A stretch of DNA of 63,644 nt from Vibrio ezurae NBRC 102218 (lineage in GTDB: Bacteria; Pseudomonadota; Gammaproteobacteria; Enterobacterales; Vibrionaceae), in assembly GCF_000467185.1 (NCBI RefSeq), contig NZ_BATM01000052.1, positions 1 to 63,644 of the forward strand, in the 5' to 3' direction. Made by a program: the position numbers and the translations under genes. Of the stretch, positions 51,691 to 59,976 are shown piece after piece. The notes beneath the pieces are model-generated. The model saw only the letters and a program-made list of their open reading frames with translations. It did no database searches and had not been told where the DNA came from. Position 1 is the first letter of the stretch. Each line of letters opens with the position of its first letter.

Positions 51691-52704
51691 CTACTGCCAT
51701 TTTCGATGGTAGGCACCAAGGGTCGTTTGTGTCCCCTCAGATACGTTAGCTAACGCGTTGTCCCATTCTGGTTGAACTTGGTAGTTGTCTGGGTTCCTTT
51801 GGTAGGCATCAATCGCCGCGCGCCAAGTACGAGTCACTTGTTCTACGTAAGCAGGGCTACGTTGACGACCTTCAATTTTTACCGATGCCACTTTGGCAGC
51901 AAATAACTCTGGTAATAACGATAAAGTATTGAGGCTGGTTGGCTCTTCTAAAGCGTGATACAGCTTATTTTCACCGTCAACTTCAGTATTAAAGCGGCCT
52001 TTACACAAGGTTGGATACCCTGCGTTTTCTCCGGCCGCATAACGGTCAATTAAGATCTCGTTGAGGCGAGACTCAAGACCTGAGTCTGTTTCTTGCCAAC
52101 GAACATATTTGGCAGGAGAGCAAGCGCCCACAGTATTTGGAGATTCACCGGTTAAATAAGAAGAGAGGTAACAGCGACCTTCCGACATGATACAAAGGCT
52201 ACCAAAGGCAAATACCTCTAGCTCGACATCAGACATTAGGTTTCTAGAGAGTTGTTTAACTTGATGAATGGATAATACTCGTGGCAATACCACTCGTTTT
52301 ACGTTGAAGTTACTGTGGTAATAATCAACGGCAGCCACATTGGTCGCTGAAGCTTGTACAGAGAGGTGTAGCTCTAATTCTGGATAATGGGTTGCGGCAT
52401 ATTCCAATACGGCGATATCAGCCACAATTAATGCGTCGATGCCATTTTGCGCGGCCATATCGACCGCGTTAGTCCATCGCTCAAAGCCAGAAGGTTGAGC
52501 GAAGGTATTTAAAGCAACATGAATTTTTTTGTTGGCGTTGTGTACGTATTGAACCGCTTTCTCAAACTTTTTACCATTAAAGTTGAGTCCGGCAAAGTGG
52601 CGAGCATTGGTATCGTCTTTGAAGCCAACATAAACCGCATCAGCGCCGCAATCAATAGCCGTTTTCAGTGCAGGTAAGTTACCTGCAGGACAGAGTAGTT
52701 CCAT
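51691..52704 (-). CDS. ubiU: Anaerobic ubiquinone hydroxylation protein UbiU
   Basis: This 337-residue U32-family protein begins MELLCPAGNLPALKTAIDCGADAVYVG; the frame opens four codons earlier. The conserved CIMSEGRCYLSSYLTGESPNTVGACSPAKYVRW block and the later PTLCKGRF give the four cluster cysteines (E. coli C169, C176, C193, C232). It heterodimerises with UbiV. The third gene, ubiT, is divergent 194 bp away, so the full ubiTUV set is present. The older name is yhbU. Confidence 0.94.
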   Translation of the reverse strand: MELLCPAGNLPALKTAIDCGADAVYVGFKDDTNARHFAGLNFNGKKFEKAVQYVHNANKKIHVALNTFAQPSGFERWTNAVDMAAQNGIDALIVADIAVLEYAATHYPELELHLSVQASATNVAAVDYYHSNFNVKRVVLPRVLSIHQVKQLSRNLMSDVELEVFAFGSLCIMSEGRCYLSSYLTGESPNTVGACSPAKYVRWQETDSGLESRLNEILIDRYAAGENAGYPTLCKGRFNTEVDGENKLYHALEEPTSLNTLSLLPELFAAKVASVKIEGRQRSPAYVEQVTRTWRAAIDAYQRNPDNYQVQPEWDNALANVSEGTQTTLGAYHRKWQ

Positions 52705-52824
52705 AATTCTGATCATTCACTGAGCAAATAGGAAAGCAGTTTAGCGGTGGATTGCGAAATGAGAATTGATATGGGGCAGTTTTCATGATGAGTTGGTTGT
52801 TTTTTGAACGTCATATCTTGGAGT

Positions 52825-52838
52825 TTGACTAAACTCAG
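52825..52838. promoter_or_regulatory. Weak FNR-like site between ubiU and ubiT
   Basis: TTGAC-TAAA-CTCAG matches the FNR consensus (TTGAT, 4 bp, ATCAA) at 7 of 10 positions and lies in the divergent promoter region. ubiUV expression in E. coli depends on Fnr. The match is too weak for certainty. Confidence 0.28.
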
Positions 52839-52898
52839 TTCATTTCTGTCATTTATTCAGTATCATGAGCGACATTATACGGATGAGAGAAATACACA

Positions 52899-53432
52899 GT
52901 GCTTGAGAAAGTAAGACAACAATTAGTCGTGAATGCCGCGAATATTTTTCGTGTTCCTGCCAAATTAATGCCAGCCAAACTACAAAGTTTTACCTTGTTA
53001 GAGGGGTTAAAACTGGTCTTCAAAGAAGCGTTAGAAGATGGCGACTTTGAGTTTCTAGAAGGTAAGTGGCTTAAAGTCTCAGTTATGGATATGGATCTTA
53101 GCTGGTTTATCAGCTGTGAAGACGGCCAGTTATTAGTGAGCACAGAGGAAAAGGATCATCAGGTCAGCTTTAGTGGTTCATTAAATGATCTTGTTCTCAT
53201 TGCGGGCAGAAAAGAAGATCCTGATACGCTATTTTTCCAACGTCGCTTAAGCATTGAAGGTGATACTGAACTAGGGTTAGAAGTTAAGAACTTAATGGAC
53301 AGTGTGGATCTTGATGCACTACCAAAAGCGGTGAAAACAGCCTTGGAGCAACTGGCAACTTTTGTATCAAAAGGGGTTCAGTCTTCTGCGAGCGTCACCA
53401 CTTCAGTAAGAGAGACAGAGAATGCTTATTAG
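52899..53432 (+). CDS. ubiT: Ubiquinone biosynthesis accessory protein UbiT (SCP2 domain)
   Basis: This 177-residue protein has an SCP2 lipid-binding domain (about 35-140: LEGLKLVFKEALEDGDFEFLEGKWLKVSV, DHQVSFSGSLNDLVLIAGRKEDPDTLFFQRRLSIEGDTELGLEVKN in parts). UbiT binds quinone intermediates for the anaerobic pathway. Start is GTG. It overlaps yhbS by 11 bp and is divergent from ubiUV, the same arrangement as E. coli yhbT–yhbS with yhbU–yhbV. Confidence 0.93.
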   Translation: MLEKVRQQLVVNAANIFRVPAKLMPAKLQSFTLLEGLKLVFKEALEDGDFEFLEGKWLKVSVMDMDLSWFISCEDGQLLVSTEEKDHQVSFSGSLNDLVLIAGRKEDPDTLFFQRRLSIEGDTELGLEVKNLMDSVDLDALPKAVKTALEQLATFVSKGVQSSASVTTSVRETENAY

Positions 53433-53925
53433 AACTGAGGCACCAGCGGACAATCAAGGGATACTGACGCTTTTAAAGCATGCGTTTCCTACTGACGCTG
53501 AAGCGAATTTAGTCAATACACTACGCGAGAATGGCAATATCACTTTGAGTATTGTTGCTAGCGATGACGAAGGTCGTGTGATTGGCTGTGCACAGTTTTC
53601 TCCAGTGACACTGTCTGGGAATGATTACGGTTGGCAAGGCCTTGCTCCGGTAGCCGTTCATGAAGATTTTCGTAATCAGGGCGTTGCTGAGCGCATGATT
53701 AAAGAAGGTTTAGATTCTCTACTGGAATTTGGTTACAGCGCCTGTGTGGTACTGGGCGATCCCGCTTACTATTCTCGTTTTGGTTTTGCTCAGTCAGAGG
53801 GAAGTAATTTCCGTTGCCAGTGGGATTTACCGGAAGGGGTGTTCCAAGTACTCGATCTCACAGGAGAAAGCTTTGACGGTTTATCCGGCCTTATCGAATA
53901 CTGCAAAGAATTTGATCAGTTCTAG
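53422..53925 (+). CDS. yhbS: GNAT-family acetyltransferase YhbS
   Basis: This 167-residue GNAT protein has the acetyl-CoA loop VHEDFRNQGVAERMI, and the typical C-terminal VVLGDPAYYSRFGF. It overlaps the ubiT end by 11 bp. The substrate is not established. In E. coli yhbS also sits beside yhbT (ubiT), supporting the assignment. Confidence 0.9.
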   Translation: MLIRTEAPADNQGILTLLKHAFPTDAEANLVNTLRENGNITLSIVASDDEGRVIGCAQFSPVTLSGNDYGWQGLAPVAVHEDFRNQGVAERMIKEGLDSLLEFGYSACVVLGDPAYYSRFGFAQSEGSNFRCQWDLPEGVFQVLDLTGESFDGLSGLIEYCKEFDQF

Positions 53926-53928
53926 ACT

Positions 53929-54333
53929 ATGCCTAATTTGAACGCAAGAGCAAAACTATTGGCCGAAATGGATATTGAGCAGTGGCAGTTGCTGCATGCT
54001 GAGCGTCTTGAAGGCTATCAGCAGCCTGATATTTCTTTACCTGATTCGGTCAAACTGCTGTTTGTCTCACCACTTGTTCCAGCAGGTCAAGACGCTGAAT
54101 TCTTACAAAAAGTATTGAAGGCAATGCAGTTGCAGTTGAGCGATTGTCGCCACCTTTATCCCAACCAACTGTCTCAACTTAGCCAGCATCAATTACAGTG
54201 GGTGTGGTTTAGTGCTTGTGCCCCAACGACTGTTGAAGGCGTAAAGGAGATTAACTCTCCTGCCTTGTCTGATATTGATGGTCACAACCAAAACCGTCGC
54301 CAACTATGGAATCAAATACAAAATAATGCCTAA
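53929..54333 (+). CDS. holD: DNA polymerase III psi subunit HolD
   Basis: This 134-residue protein is the psi subunit, which bridges the clamp loader to chi and SSB. The N terminus (about 1-25, RAKLLAEMDIEQWQLLHAERL) includes the W..W-like helix that binds the clamp loader; VKLLFVSP and QWVWFSACAP follow. It lies 3 bp after yhbS and overlaps rimI by 8 bp, the usual holD–rimI pairing. Confidence 0.92.
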   Translation: MPNLNARAKLLAEMDIEQWQLLHAERLEGYQQPDISLPDSVKLLFVSPLVPAGQDAEFLQKVLKAMQLQLSDCRHLYPNQLSQLSQHQLQWVWFSACAPTTVEGVKEINSPALSDIDGHNQNRRQLWNQIQNNA

Positions 54334-54769
54334 TCTTATCCCGTTAGCTTCAACGCACTTAGACAGTGTGTGGCAGATAGAATCAACAGCGCACACTCAT
54401 CCGTGGAAGCGCTCAATGATCGATGATCTTGCCAGTCGTGGTGCAATGCATTTTGCTTTCGAAGACGATGAGCAGTTGGTCGGATACTTCTATGCACAAA
54501 ATATTGTTGGTGAAGTGACACTACTTAATGTAGCGGTAGCCCCAGAAAAACAAGGGCAGGGGATTGGTACGCAGTTGATAGAGTCTTTCATTGAATTATG
54601 CGAAAGCCAAAACGTAGAAAGCATCTGGCTGGAAGTGCGAGATTCCAACAAAAAAGCGCAAGCGCTGTATTTAAATGCGGGCTTTAATGAGGTGGATAGA
54701 CGCCGTAATTACTACCCGACAGCTACTGGTCGTGAAGATGCCATTATCATGAGTTATCTTTGTCTTTAA
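54326..54769 (+). CDS. rimI: Ribosomal protein S18 alanine N-acetyltransferase RimI
   Basis: This 147-residue GNAT enzyme acetylates the N terminus of S18. It starts at ATG 54326 inside the end of holD; the frame opens further back. The signatures are the HTHPWKRSMIDD start, LLNVAVAPEKQGQGIGTQLI (acetyl-CoA loop) and WLEVRDSNKKAQALYLNAGF with the RRRNYYP end. E. coli RimI is 148 aa. Confidence 0.95.
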   Translation: MPNLIPLASTHLDSVWQIESTAHTHPWKRSMIDDLASRGAMHFAFEDDEQLVGYFYAQNIVGEVTLLNVAVAPEKQGQGIGTQLIESFIELCESQNVESIWLEVRDSNKKAQALYLNAGFNEVDRRRNYYPTATGREDAIIMSYLCL

Positions 54770-55131
54770 GTGTCTGCACCGATGGATTGCATGAACTTGT
54801 ATTAACAGCACATATTACCCACCAATGACTTATCTATAGAATGAAAAAGAGGCTAAGTGGCAAAGCATTGCGCCTTGGTGGTGCTATTACTGAAGGAGCT
54901 CTTATGAGCTCCTTTTTCATGGGGCTTAGGTTTAAAGTTTGTTTCGCTTCTCAATACGTTCAAGCTCGGTAGCTAATTTTTGCATACTAAAAGTAATGCG
55001 TGGAAAAACGCAAGATGTGACCCTATTGCCTTCCTTTATTTTAAAACGTTAAAAATACAATGGCGTAAAGTGGCAAAATACCTCTGAATTATACTGTTAC
55101 ACTACATCTGAATTTTTAATCAGGAGTGACA
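54770..55131. other. Spacer between rimI and the DUF4041 gene
   Basis: This spacer of 362 bp contains the rimI-side terminator at 54893-54917. On the minus strand an open stretch of 38 codons ends at 54933, with a C-terminal-looking SMQKLATELERIEKRNK; it has an upstream in-frame stop and may be the tail of a decayed gene. A TATACT at 55090-55095 could be the -10 of the next gene. Nothing else is evident. Confidence 0.5.
54893..54917 (+). terminator. Terminator downstream of rimI
   Basis: A perfect 9-bp stem (54893-54901 with 54906-54914), loop TTAT, is followed by T. It is 120 bp after the rimI stop and ends the ubiT–yhbS–holD–rimI run. Confidence 0.85.
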
Positions 55132-56616
55132 ATGCCTCATTCAGCATTCGCAAATTTACCCCCGCTACCATTTCTAGTTATTTCTGCACTACTAGCTGTG
55201 GTGCTTTTTATCTTTATGGCTCGACTTAAATCCACAAAACGAGAGCTGGAAAATTCTAAACAGGAAACCGAAAAGGCTTCTCAAACACTTGCTGACTATG
55301 AGATGCAATATTCTGGCATTATCAACGTGGATAAAGAGATTGAGGTTCGGGAACACGCATCCAAAGTGCGCCAAGACGAAGCCAATGCAGTTTTTCTTGA
55401 GGTCACAAATGATATTGAGCAACTCAAGTCGAGCTATAAAGAAAAGAAAGGTATATACGACTCGCTCATCCATAAAATAGGCATTTATGACGATGACGTG
55501 GAGTTGCTAGAGTTAGGCTTCTACGAACCACACTTTGACTTTGATACTGCAGAGCAATTTAAAGAGAAAATCCGCGAGTGCAAAGATTTCCAAAAAGATC
55601 TTCTTCGTATGAAGGATACCTCTGGAGCGATTTACTGCACCACTGAGTGGACGGTAGGTAACTCAAAAGTCGAAGGTAAGAAGATGACTGACCGAGGTAT
55701 TAGACTCACAGCTCGCGCATTCAACAATGAATGTGAAGCTGCCATCGCTAACTGTACATGGAAAAATGTCGTCAAGATGGAAGCGCGAATTAATAAAGCC
55801 TTTGAAGCAATTAATAAGTTGAATGAGTCCAACATGATTGTCATTTCAAATAAATATTTGCAACTAAAAGTTGAGGAACTTCGCCTGACTCACGAACACA
55901 GAGAAAAGAAACAAGCTGAGAAAGAAGAACAGGCTGAAATTAAGGCTCAAATGCGTGGAGAAGCGAAGATTGAAGCAGAGATCAAGAAAGCAGAACAAGA
56001 AGCCATTAGAGAAGAAGCACGTTTTTCTAAAGCCCTTGTGACCGCTAGAAAACAGCTTGAGTCAGCGAATGACGAAGCCCGTAGTAAACTGGAAGAGCAG
56101 ATCGCACAGCTACAATCTGATCTTGAAGCCGCAGAGCAAAAGCATCAACGTGCACAAAGTATGGCAGAGCAAACCAAGCAAGGTCACGTTTATGTTATTA
56201 GTAATATTGGCTCGTTTGGAGAAAACGTTTATAAGATTGGTATGACCCGTCGACTCGAACCAATGGATCGGGTCAAAGAGTTAGGTGACGCTTCAGTACC
56301 ATTCAGTTTTGATGTTCACGCCATGATTCACACCACTGACGCACCTTCTCTTGAGAAAGAGTTGCATCGCGTATTCGATAATAACCGTCTGAACATGGTG
56401 AATAGGCGTAAAGAGTTTTTCCAAGTGGATCTATCTGACATCAAGAAAGCTGTTAAAAACTTCGATATTGATGATGCTGAGTTCATCGAAACTGCTGTAG
56501 CGCAGGACTTCAATGAAACTAGAGCAATGCGTAAGCAAGCAGAGTTGAAAGAAGCAATCGAGCTTGGTGCTATCTTAACTAAGACGAAGCAACCTGAATT
56601 TGCTGAAAGCATTTAA
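55132..56616 (+). CDS. Membrane-anchored coiled-coil protein with DUF4041-like and GIY-YIG (T5orf172) domains
   Basis: This protein has 494 residues from ATG 55132, which has AGGAG at good spacing (an in-frame GTG lies two codons earlier). One N-terminal helix (about 8-27, LPFLVISALLAVVLFIFM) is followed by a coiled coil (about 30-115). A DUF4041-like region (about 120-235) comes next, then a second long charged coiled coil (about 240-350, EKKQAEKEEQAEIKAQ type). The C-terminal GIY-YIG/T5orf172 domain (about 352-440) shows HVYVISNIG, NVYKIGMTRR and LEKELHRVF..NR. This architecture is found in phages and in mobile or defence loci. It is probably a nuclease or DNA-binding effector at the membrane. 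It stands alone between core genes. Confidence 0.85.
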   Translation: MPHSAFANLPPLPFLVISALLAVVLFIFMARLKSTKRELENSKQETEKASQTLADYEMQYSGIINVDKEIEVREHASKVRQDEANAVFLEVTNDIEQLKSSYKEKKGIYDSLIHKIGIYDDDVELLELGFYEPHFDFDTAEQFKEKIRECKDFQKDLLRMKDTSGAIYCTTEWTVGNSKVEGKKMTDRGIRLTARAFNNECEAAIANCTWKNVVKMEARINKAFEAINKLNESNMIVISNKYLQLKVEELRLTHEHREKKQAEKEEQAEIKAQMRGEAKIEAEIKKAEQEAIREEARFSKALVTARKQLESANDEARSKLEEQIAQLQSDLEAAEQKHQRAQSMAEQTKQGHVYVISNIGSFGENVYKIGMTRRLEPMDRVKELGDASVPFSFDVHAMIHTTDAPSLEKELHRVFDNNRLNMVNRRKEFFQVDLSDIKKAVKNFDIDDAEFIETAVAQDFNETRAMRKQAELKEAIELGAILTKTKQPEFAESI

Positions 56617-56720
56617 AGTTTACTAATCCATAACTCTCTAAATTAGCAATTTAACTGACTCATTTTTCTCCAACAACGTGTTGGATCTTAGTACCGAAGA
56701 GTACGTCACAGAACAAATTG

Positions 56721-56756
56721 CTGTCTCAGAAAAAACGCCTGTCTCAGAAAAAACGC
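56721..56756. repeat. Perfect 18-bp tandem duplication
   Basis: The unit CTGTCTCAGAAAAAACGC occurs twice in a row (56721-56738 and 56739-56756). It is a multiple of three, so it would duplicate VSEKTP in the frame over it. The last part overlaps the left arm of the next inverted repeat. Confidence 0.95.
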
Positions 56757-56793
56757 CTCAATGTGTCTGGAGTGACTATACATTAAGGCGTTT
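56751..56793. repeat. Imperfect inverted repeat (14-bp arms)
   Basis: AAACGCCTCAATGT (56751-56764) and ACATTAAGGCGTTT (56780-56793) are complementary at 13 of 14 positions around a 15-nt loop. No T tract follows on either strand, so it is not a standard terminator. Confidence 0.9.
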
Positions 56794-57010
56794 GAGTGCG
56801 TTTGCTAGGCTAAAGCAACAGGAAAGCGCAATGGCTTGGCTGAGCGGTCTCTTTTTTGCCTTCAGTTCATATGCATCACTCTATAGCCTTTCAGTTTTCT
56901 ATGTCCTTTCATTATGCTCTTTTGGCTGCAAGTAAGGCATTAATGTCCTTTTTTATAGTGTGGTCTCTAATCTCTAAATAGAACTGAGTATCATTTCCTC
57001 TGTATTTTGT

Positions 57011-57024
57011 CTGATCTAGATCAA
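57011..57024. promoter_or_regulatory. FNR-binding site at the hcp promoter
   Basis: CTGAT-CTAG-ATCAA matches the FNR consensus at 9 of 10 positions. A -10-like TAAAAT at 57044-57049 puts the site near -39 to -41, the position of a class II activator. FNR activates hcp in low oxygen in E. coli. Confidence 0.75.
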
Positions 57025-57033
57025 TTGAATATT

Positions 57034-57056
57034 AAGTTGCAAATAAAATACTTCTT
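57034..57056. promoter_or_regulatory. NsrR-binding site at the hcp promoter
   Basis: This 23-bp element matches the NsrR palindrome (AAGATGCATTT, 1 bp, inverse) at 17 of 22 positions, with AAG.TGCA on the left and CTTCTT on the right. It overlaps the putative -10, as expected of an NO-sensitive repressor. NsrR control of hcp–hcr is well known. Confidence 0.7.
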
Positions 57057-57128
57057 TTAGTGTTCGGTAGCGACTAACATTTTTCGCCGATAAACATATA
57101 TTTTAAATATTACTTAAAGGAAGGTTCG

Positions 57129-58790
57129 ATGTTCTGTATTCAGTGCGAGCAAACAATGCAAACACCTGTTGCGAATGGTTGTCAGTATGCGATGGGCATG
57201 TGTGGTAAAACGTCAGAGATTTCTGACTTGCAAGACGTGTTGATTTACATTCTTCAAGGTGTCAGTGCATACGCAAATGCAGCTCGTAGCTTAGGTGTGA
57301 TTGATGTAGAAGCCGATGCTTACGTACCTCAAGCATTCTTTGCAACACTCACCAACGTGAACTTTGATGATGCACGTTTAATCGAATATACAGAGCAAGC
57401 GCTTTCTTACAAAGCACGCCTAAAAGCGGCTTATGAAGCAGCATGTCTAACGCAAAACGTAGAACCTAAAGTTCTTGAAGGTGCGGCTCAATTTACCATT
57501 GAAGCAGAAAAAGTAACCCTACTAAACAAAGCCGCTGACGCCGCGCTAAACCACGACGTAACCGAAGTGGGTGAAGACATTCTTGGTCTACGTCTACTTG
57601 CACTATACGGTCTTAAAGGTGTAGCGGCGTACATGGAACACGCACGTATTCTTGGTCAACAAAAAGAAGACGTTTCGGCTGAATTCCACCGCATCATGGC
57701 TCGCCTGGGTGAGAACCCAACTGAAATGAACGAGCTACTTGAGCTTGCTATGGCTTGTGGTCACTTGAACTACAGCGTTATGCAAATGCTAGATCAAGGT
57801 GAGACTGAAGCATTTGGTCACCCTGTACCGACTAAAGTCAACATGAAGCCAATCGCAGGTAAAGCGATTCTAGTTTCAGGTCATGACCTAATCGACCTTA
57901 AATACATCCTTGAGCAAACTGCGGGTAAAGGCATCAATGTTTATACTCACGGTGAAATGCTTCCTGCACACGCCTATCCAGAGCTTGGTGGTAAACACCC
58001 TCACCTAGTAGGTAACTACGGTAGCGCATGGCAGAACCAACAAAAAGAATTTGCTAACTTCCCTGGTGCAATCGTAATGACATCTAACTGTCTGATTAAC
58101 CCAGAAACAAATGGTTATGCGGATCGCATGTTCACTCGTAACATCGTAGGCTGGCCTGGTGTTGAGCACCACACTGGTCATGACTTCTCAGCAGTTATCG
58201 AGAAAGCACTTGAGTGTGAAGGCTTCAAGTTTGATGAGATCCCTCTTTACACAACTACAGGTTTCGCACGTAACGCTCTAATGGAAGCGGCACCTGCAGT
58301 TATCGAGCAAGTGAAAGCAGGCAACATTCGTCACTTCTTCCTTGTTGGCGGTTGTGATGGTGACAAAAAAGAGCGTAACTACTTTACTGAATTCACTAAA
58401 GCCGTTCCTCAGGATGCATTAATCCTAACCCTAGCGTGTGGTAAATTTAAGTTTAACGATTTAGATTTCGGTGATGTGAACGGCATTCCTCGTCTATTAG
58501 ATGTGGGCCAATGTAACGACGCATACTCTGCCATTCAGCTCGCGCTTGCACTGGCTGATACGTTTGAGTGTGGTGTAAACGAACTACCTTTATCTCTGAT
58601 CCTATCTTGGTTTGAGCAAAAAGCGATTGCTGTACTGCTTACTCTACTTGCTCTAGGCATTAAAGATATCCGCGTAGGTCCTACGGCTCCAGCGTTCTTA
58701 ACTGAGAACCTTCTGAACCACCTACACGAGCAAACAGGTTTACGTTTGACCACGACGGTTGAACAAGATCTTGCTGACATCCTAGGTTAA
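57129..58790 (+). CDS. hcp: Hybrid cluster protein / hydroxylamine reductase Hcp
   Basis: This 553-residue enzyme reduces nitric oxide and hydroxylamine under low oxygen and also acts as an S-nitrosylase. The N-terminal cluster cysteines are C3, C6, C18 and C25 ([22 protein letters not shown]), the pattern of the enteric class. The hybrid-cluster ligands appear in [28 protein letters not shown] and DVGQCND. Length equals E. coli Hcp (550). An AAGGAAGG site precedes the ATG. hcr follows 72 bp on, with a hairpin between. Confidence 0.97.
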   Translation: MFCIQCEQTMQTPVANGCQYAMGMCGKTSEISDLQDVLIYILQGVSAYANAARSLGVIDVEADAYVPQAFFATLTNVNFDDARLIEYTEQALSYKARLKAAYEAACLTQNVEPKVLEGAAQFTIEAEKVTLLNKAADAALNHDVTEVGEDILGLRLLALYGLKGVAAYMEHARILGQQKEDVSAEFHRIMARLGENPTEMNELLELAMACGHLNYSVMQMLDQGETEAFGHPVPTKVNMKPIAGKAILVSGHDLIDLKYILEQTAGKGINVYTHGEMLPAHAYPELGGKHPHLVGNYGSAWQNQQKEFANFPGAIVMTSNCLINPETNGYADRMFTRNIVGWPGVEHHTGHDFSAVIEKALECEGFKFDEIPLYTTTGFARNALMEAAPAVIEQVKAGNIRHFFLVGGCDGDKKERNYFTEFTKAVPQDALILTLACGKFKFNDLDFGDVNGIPRLLDVGQCNDAYSAIQLALALADTFECGVNELPLSLILSWFEQKAIAVLLTLLALGIKDIRVGPTAPAFLTENLLNHLHEQTGLRLTTTVEQDLADILG

Positions 58791-58813
58791 TTCCTAAATA
58801 AACCAATCACACA

Positions 58814-58838
58814 GAGGAGCCATTGGCTCCTCTTCTTT
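58814..58838 (+). terminator. Hairpin between hcp and hcr
   Basis: A perfect 8-bp stem (58814-58821 with 58825-58832), loop ATT, is followed by a C-interrupted T run. It is probably a partial terminator or stabilising end for the hcp mRNA, giving less hcr than hcp. Confidence 0.65.
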
Positions 58839-58862
58839 GACTGCAAATAATGAGTTTTAAAG

Positions 58863-59846
58863 ATGCAACTGACCTGCACTGATATTCGACACGACACTTC
58901 TGATGTAACCACCTACTGGTTTGAAACTGACAATGCGTTTGATTTTATCCCCGGACAATTTCTGCCTTTGGAAGTGGAGATTGAAGGTACCACACACCAG
59001 CGATGCTACTCTCTAGCGTCTTTGCCGGGTGAAAAAAAGTGCAGTTTGACCATTAAGCGTGTGGCGGGTGGACTGGTATCTAACTACCTTGCAGACAGCT
59101 TTGCGGTAGGTGATTCACTGAGTTGTAGCAATGCGGCAGGTGACTTCCACCTTAACCTTGTTGAGCAGCAACCTTTGTTGATGTTAAGTGCCGGCTCTGG
59201 TGTGACTCCAGTTTATTCTATGCTGCAAGCTCGTTTAGCTGCCGATACAGACGCTGATATCGTGTTCATTCACAGTGCAAGTACTCCAAGTGATCGCATT
59301 TACGTGCAAGAGCTTGAAGCTCTGGCGGAAAAGCACAGCAATTTAAAACTGGTTTGGGCGGTAAGCCGTGAGCATGACCAAACTCTTTATCATGGACGTT
59401 TGAGCCAAGCGCTTTTGCAATCTGTAGTGCCTGATGTGGCTTCTAGAACGGTACTTATGTGCGGTCCTGAAGCATACATGGAATCGGCAAAGACATGGCT
59501 TGAAGCGCTCGGCGTTGCCTCTGCTCAGGTTTATAACGAGCAGTTTCAGGTTGCAATGGATTTAGCGGAAAATAGTTTTGATGCACAATCGCACACTTTG
59601 ACGGTAAATGGCTCAGAAGTGTCTATTGCCGGTGATGAATCCGTGCTTGATGCGCTAGAAAAAGAAGGATTACCTATTTTTGCTGCTTGTCGCGCAGGTG
59701 TGTGTGGCAGCTGTCGCTGTAAAGGTGATAAAGATAAGTTGGTGAGCGCGACAACTGGCCCGCTTAGCGAAGAAGACATAGAGCAAGGTTACTTTCTTGC
59801 CTGTGCCAGCCAAGTTAAAGAGGATATGTTTGTCGAAATCGGCTAG
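58863..59846 (+). CDS. hcr: NADH oxidoreductase Hcr
   Basis: This 327-residue electron donor to Hcp has an FAD domain (RCYSLAS), an NAD domain (LMLSAGSGVTPVYSML, LMCGPEAYM) and a C-terminal 2Fe-2S ferredoxin with C276, C281, C284 and C314 (CRAGVCGSC, ACAS). It passes electrons from NADH to Hcp and restores it after NO attack. It is co-transcribed with hcp. Length equals E. coli Hcr (322). Confidence 0.95.
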   Translation: MQLTCTDIRHDTSDVTTYWFETDNAFDFIPGQFLPLEVEIEGTTHQRCYSLASLPGEKKCSLTIKRVAGGLVSNYLADSFAVGDSLSCSNAAGDFHLNLVEQQPLLMLSAGSGVTPVYSMLQARLAADTDADIVFIHSASTPSDRIYVQELEALAEKHSNLKLVWAVSREHDQTLYHGRLSQALLQSVVPDVASRTVLMCGPEAYMESAKTWLEALGVASAQVYNEQFQVAMDLAENSFDAQSHTLTVNGSEVSIAGDESVLDALEKEGLPIFAACRAGVCGSCRCKGDKDKLVSATTGPLSEEDIEQGYFLACASQVKEDMFVEIG

Positions 59847-59865
59847 TTTTTAGACTGATTTAACG

Positions 59866-59896
59866 AAGGCTCAACCTAAGGTTGGGCCTTTATTTT
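59866..59896 (+). terminator. Terminator after hcr
   Basis: An 11-bp stem (59866-59876 with 59880-59890, one mismatch) is followed by a T-rich tail. It separates hcr from prfC. Confidence 0.75.
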
Positions 59897-59976
59897 ATAG
59901 ATAGATTGTGAAATGGCGCAGAATCAGCGAAAATAGCGCCAATTTTCGCCAGTGCACCAACCTAAAGAATTCGAAT

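Larger units (their letters stand above)
56617..57010. other. Repeat-bearing spacer before hcp
   Basis: This stretch holds a doubtful 85-codon frame (56678-56935, GTG start), an 18-bp tandem duplication (56721-56756) and an inverted repeat (56751-56793), listed separately. The frame would encode two VSEKTP repeats and a hydrophobic C-terminal part, but it lacks a ribosome site and coding bias, so I do not call it a gene. Confidence 0.5.

Noticed and set aside
54841..54972. A 43-codon plus-strand frame starting ATGAAAAAGAGG
   Set aside because: It runs through the terminator hairpin at 54893-54917 and has no ribosome site; probably chance.
56751..56793. Integron attC site
   Set aside because: The AACGCCTCAA string recalls vibrio integron repeats, but the paired RYYYAAC and GTTRRRY core ends are lacking and there is no cassette array.
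56678..56935. 85-codon frame encoding two VSEKTP repeats
   Set aside because: GTG start without ribosome site, codon use unlike neighbours, and an inverted repeat inside; kept only as a doubtful frame in the spacer entry.
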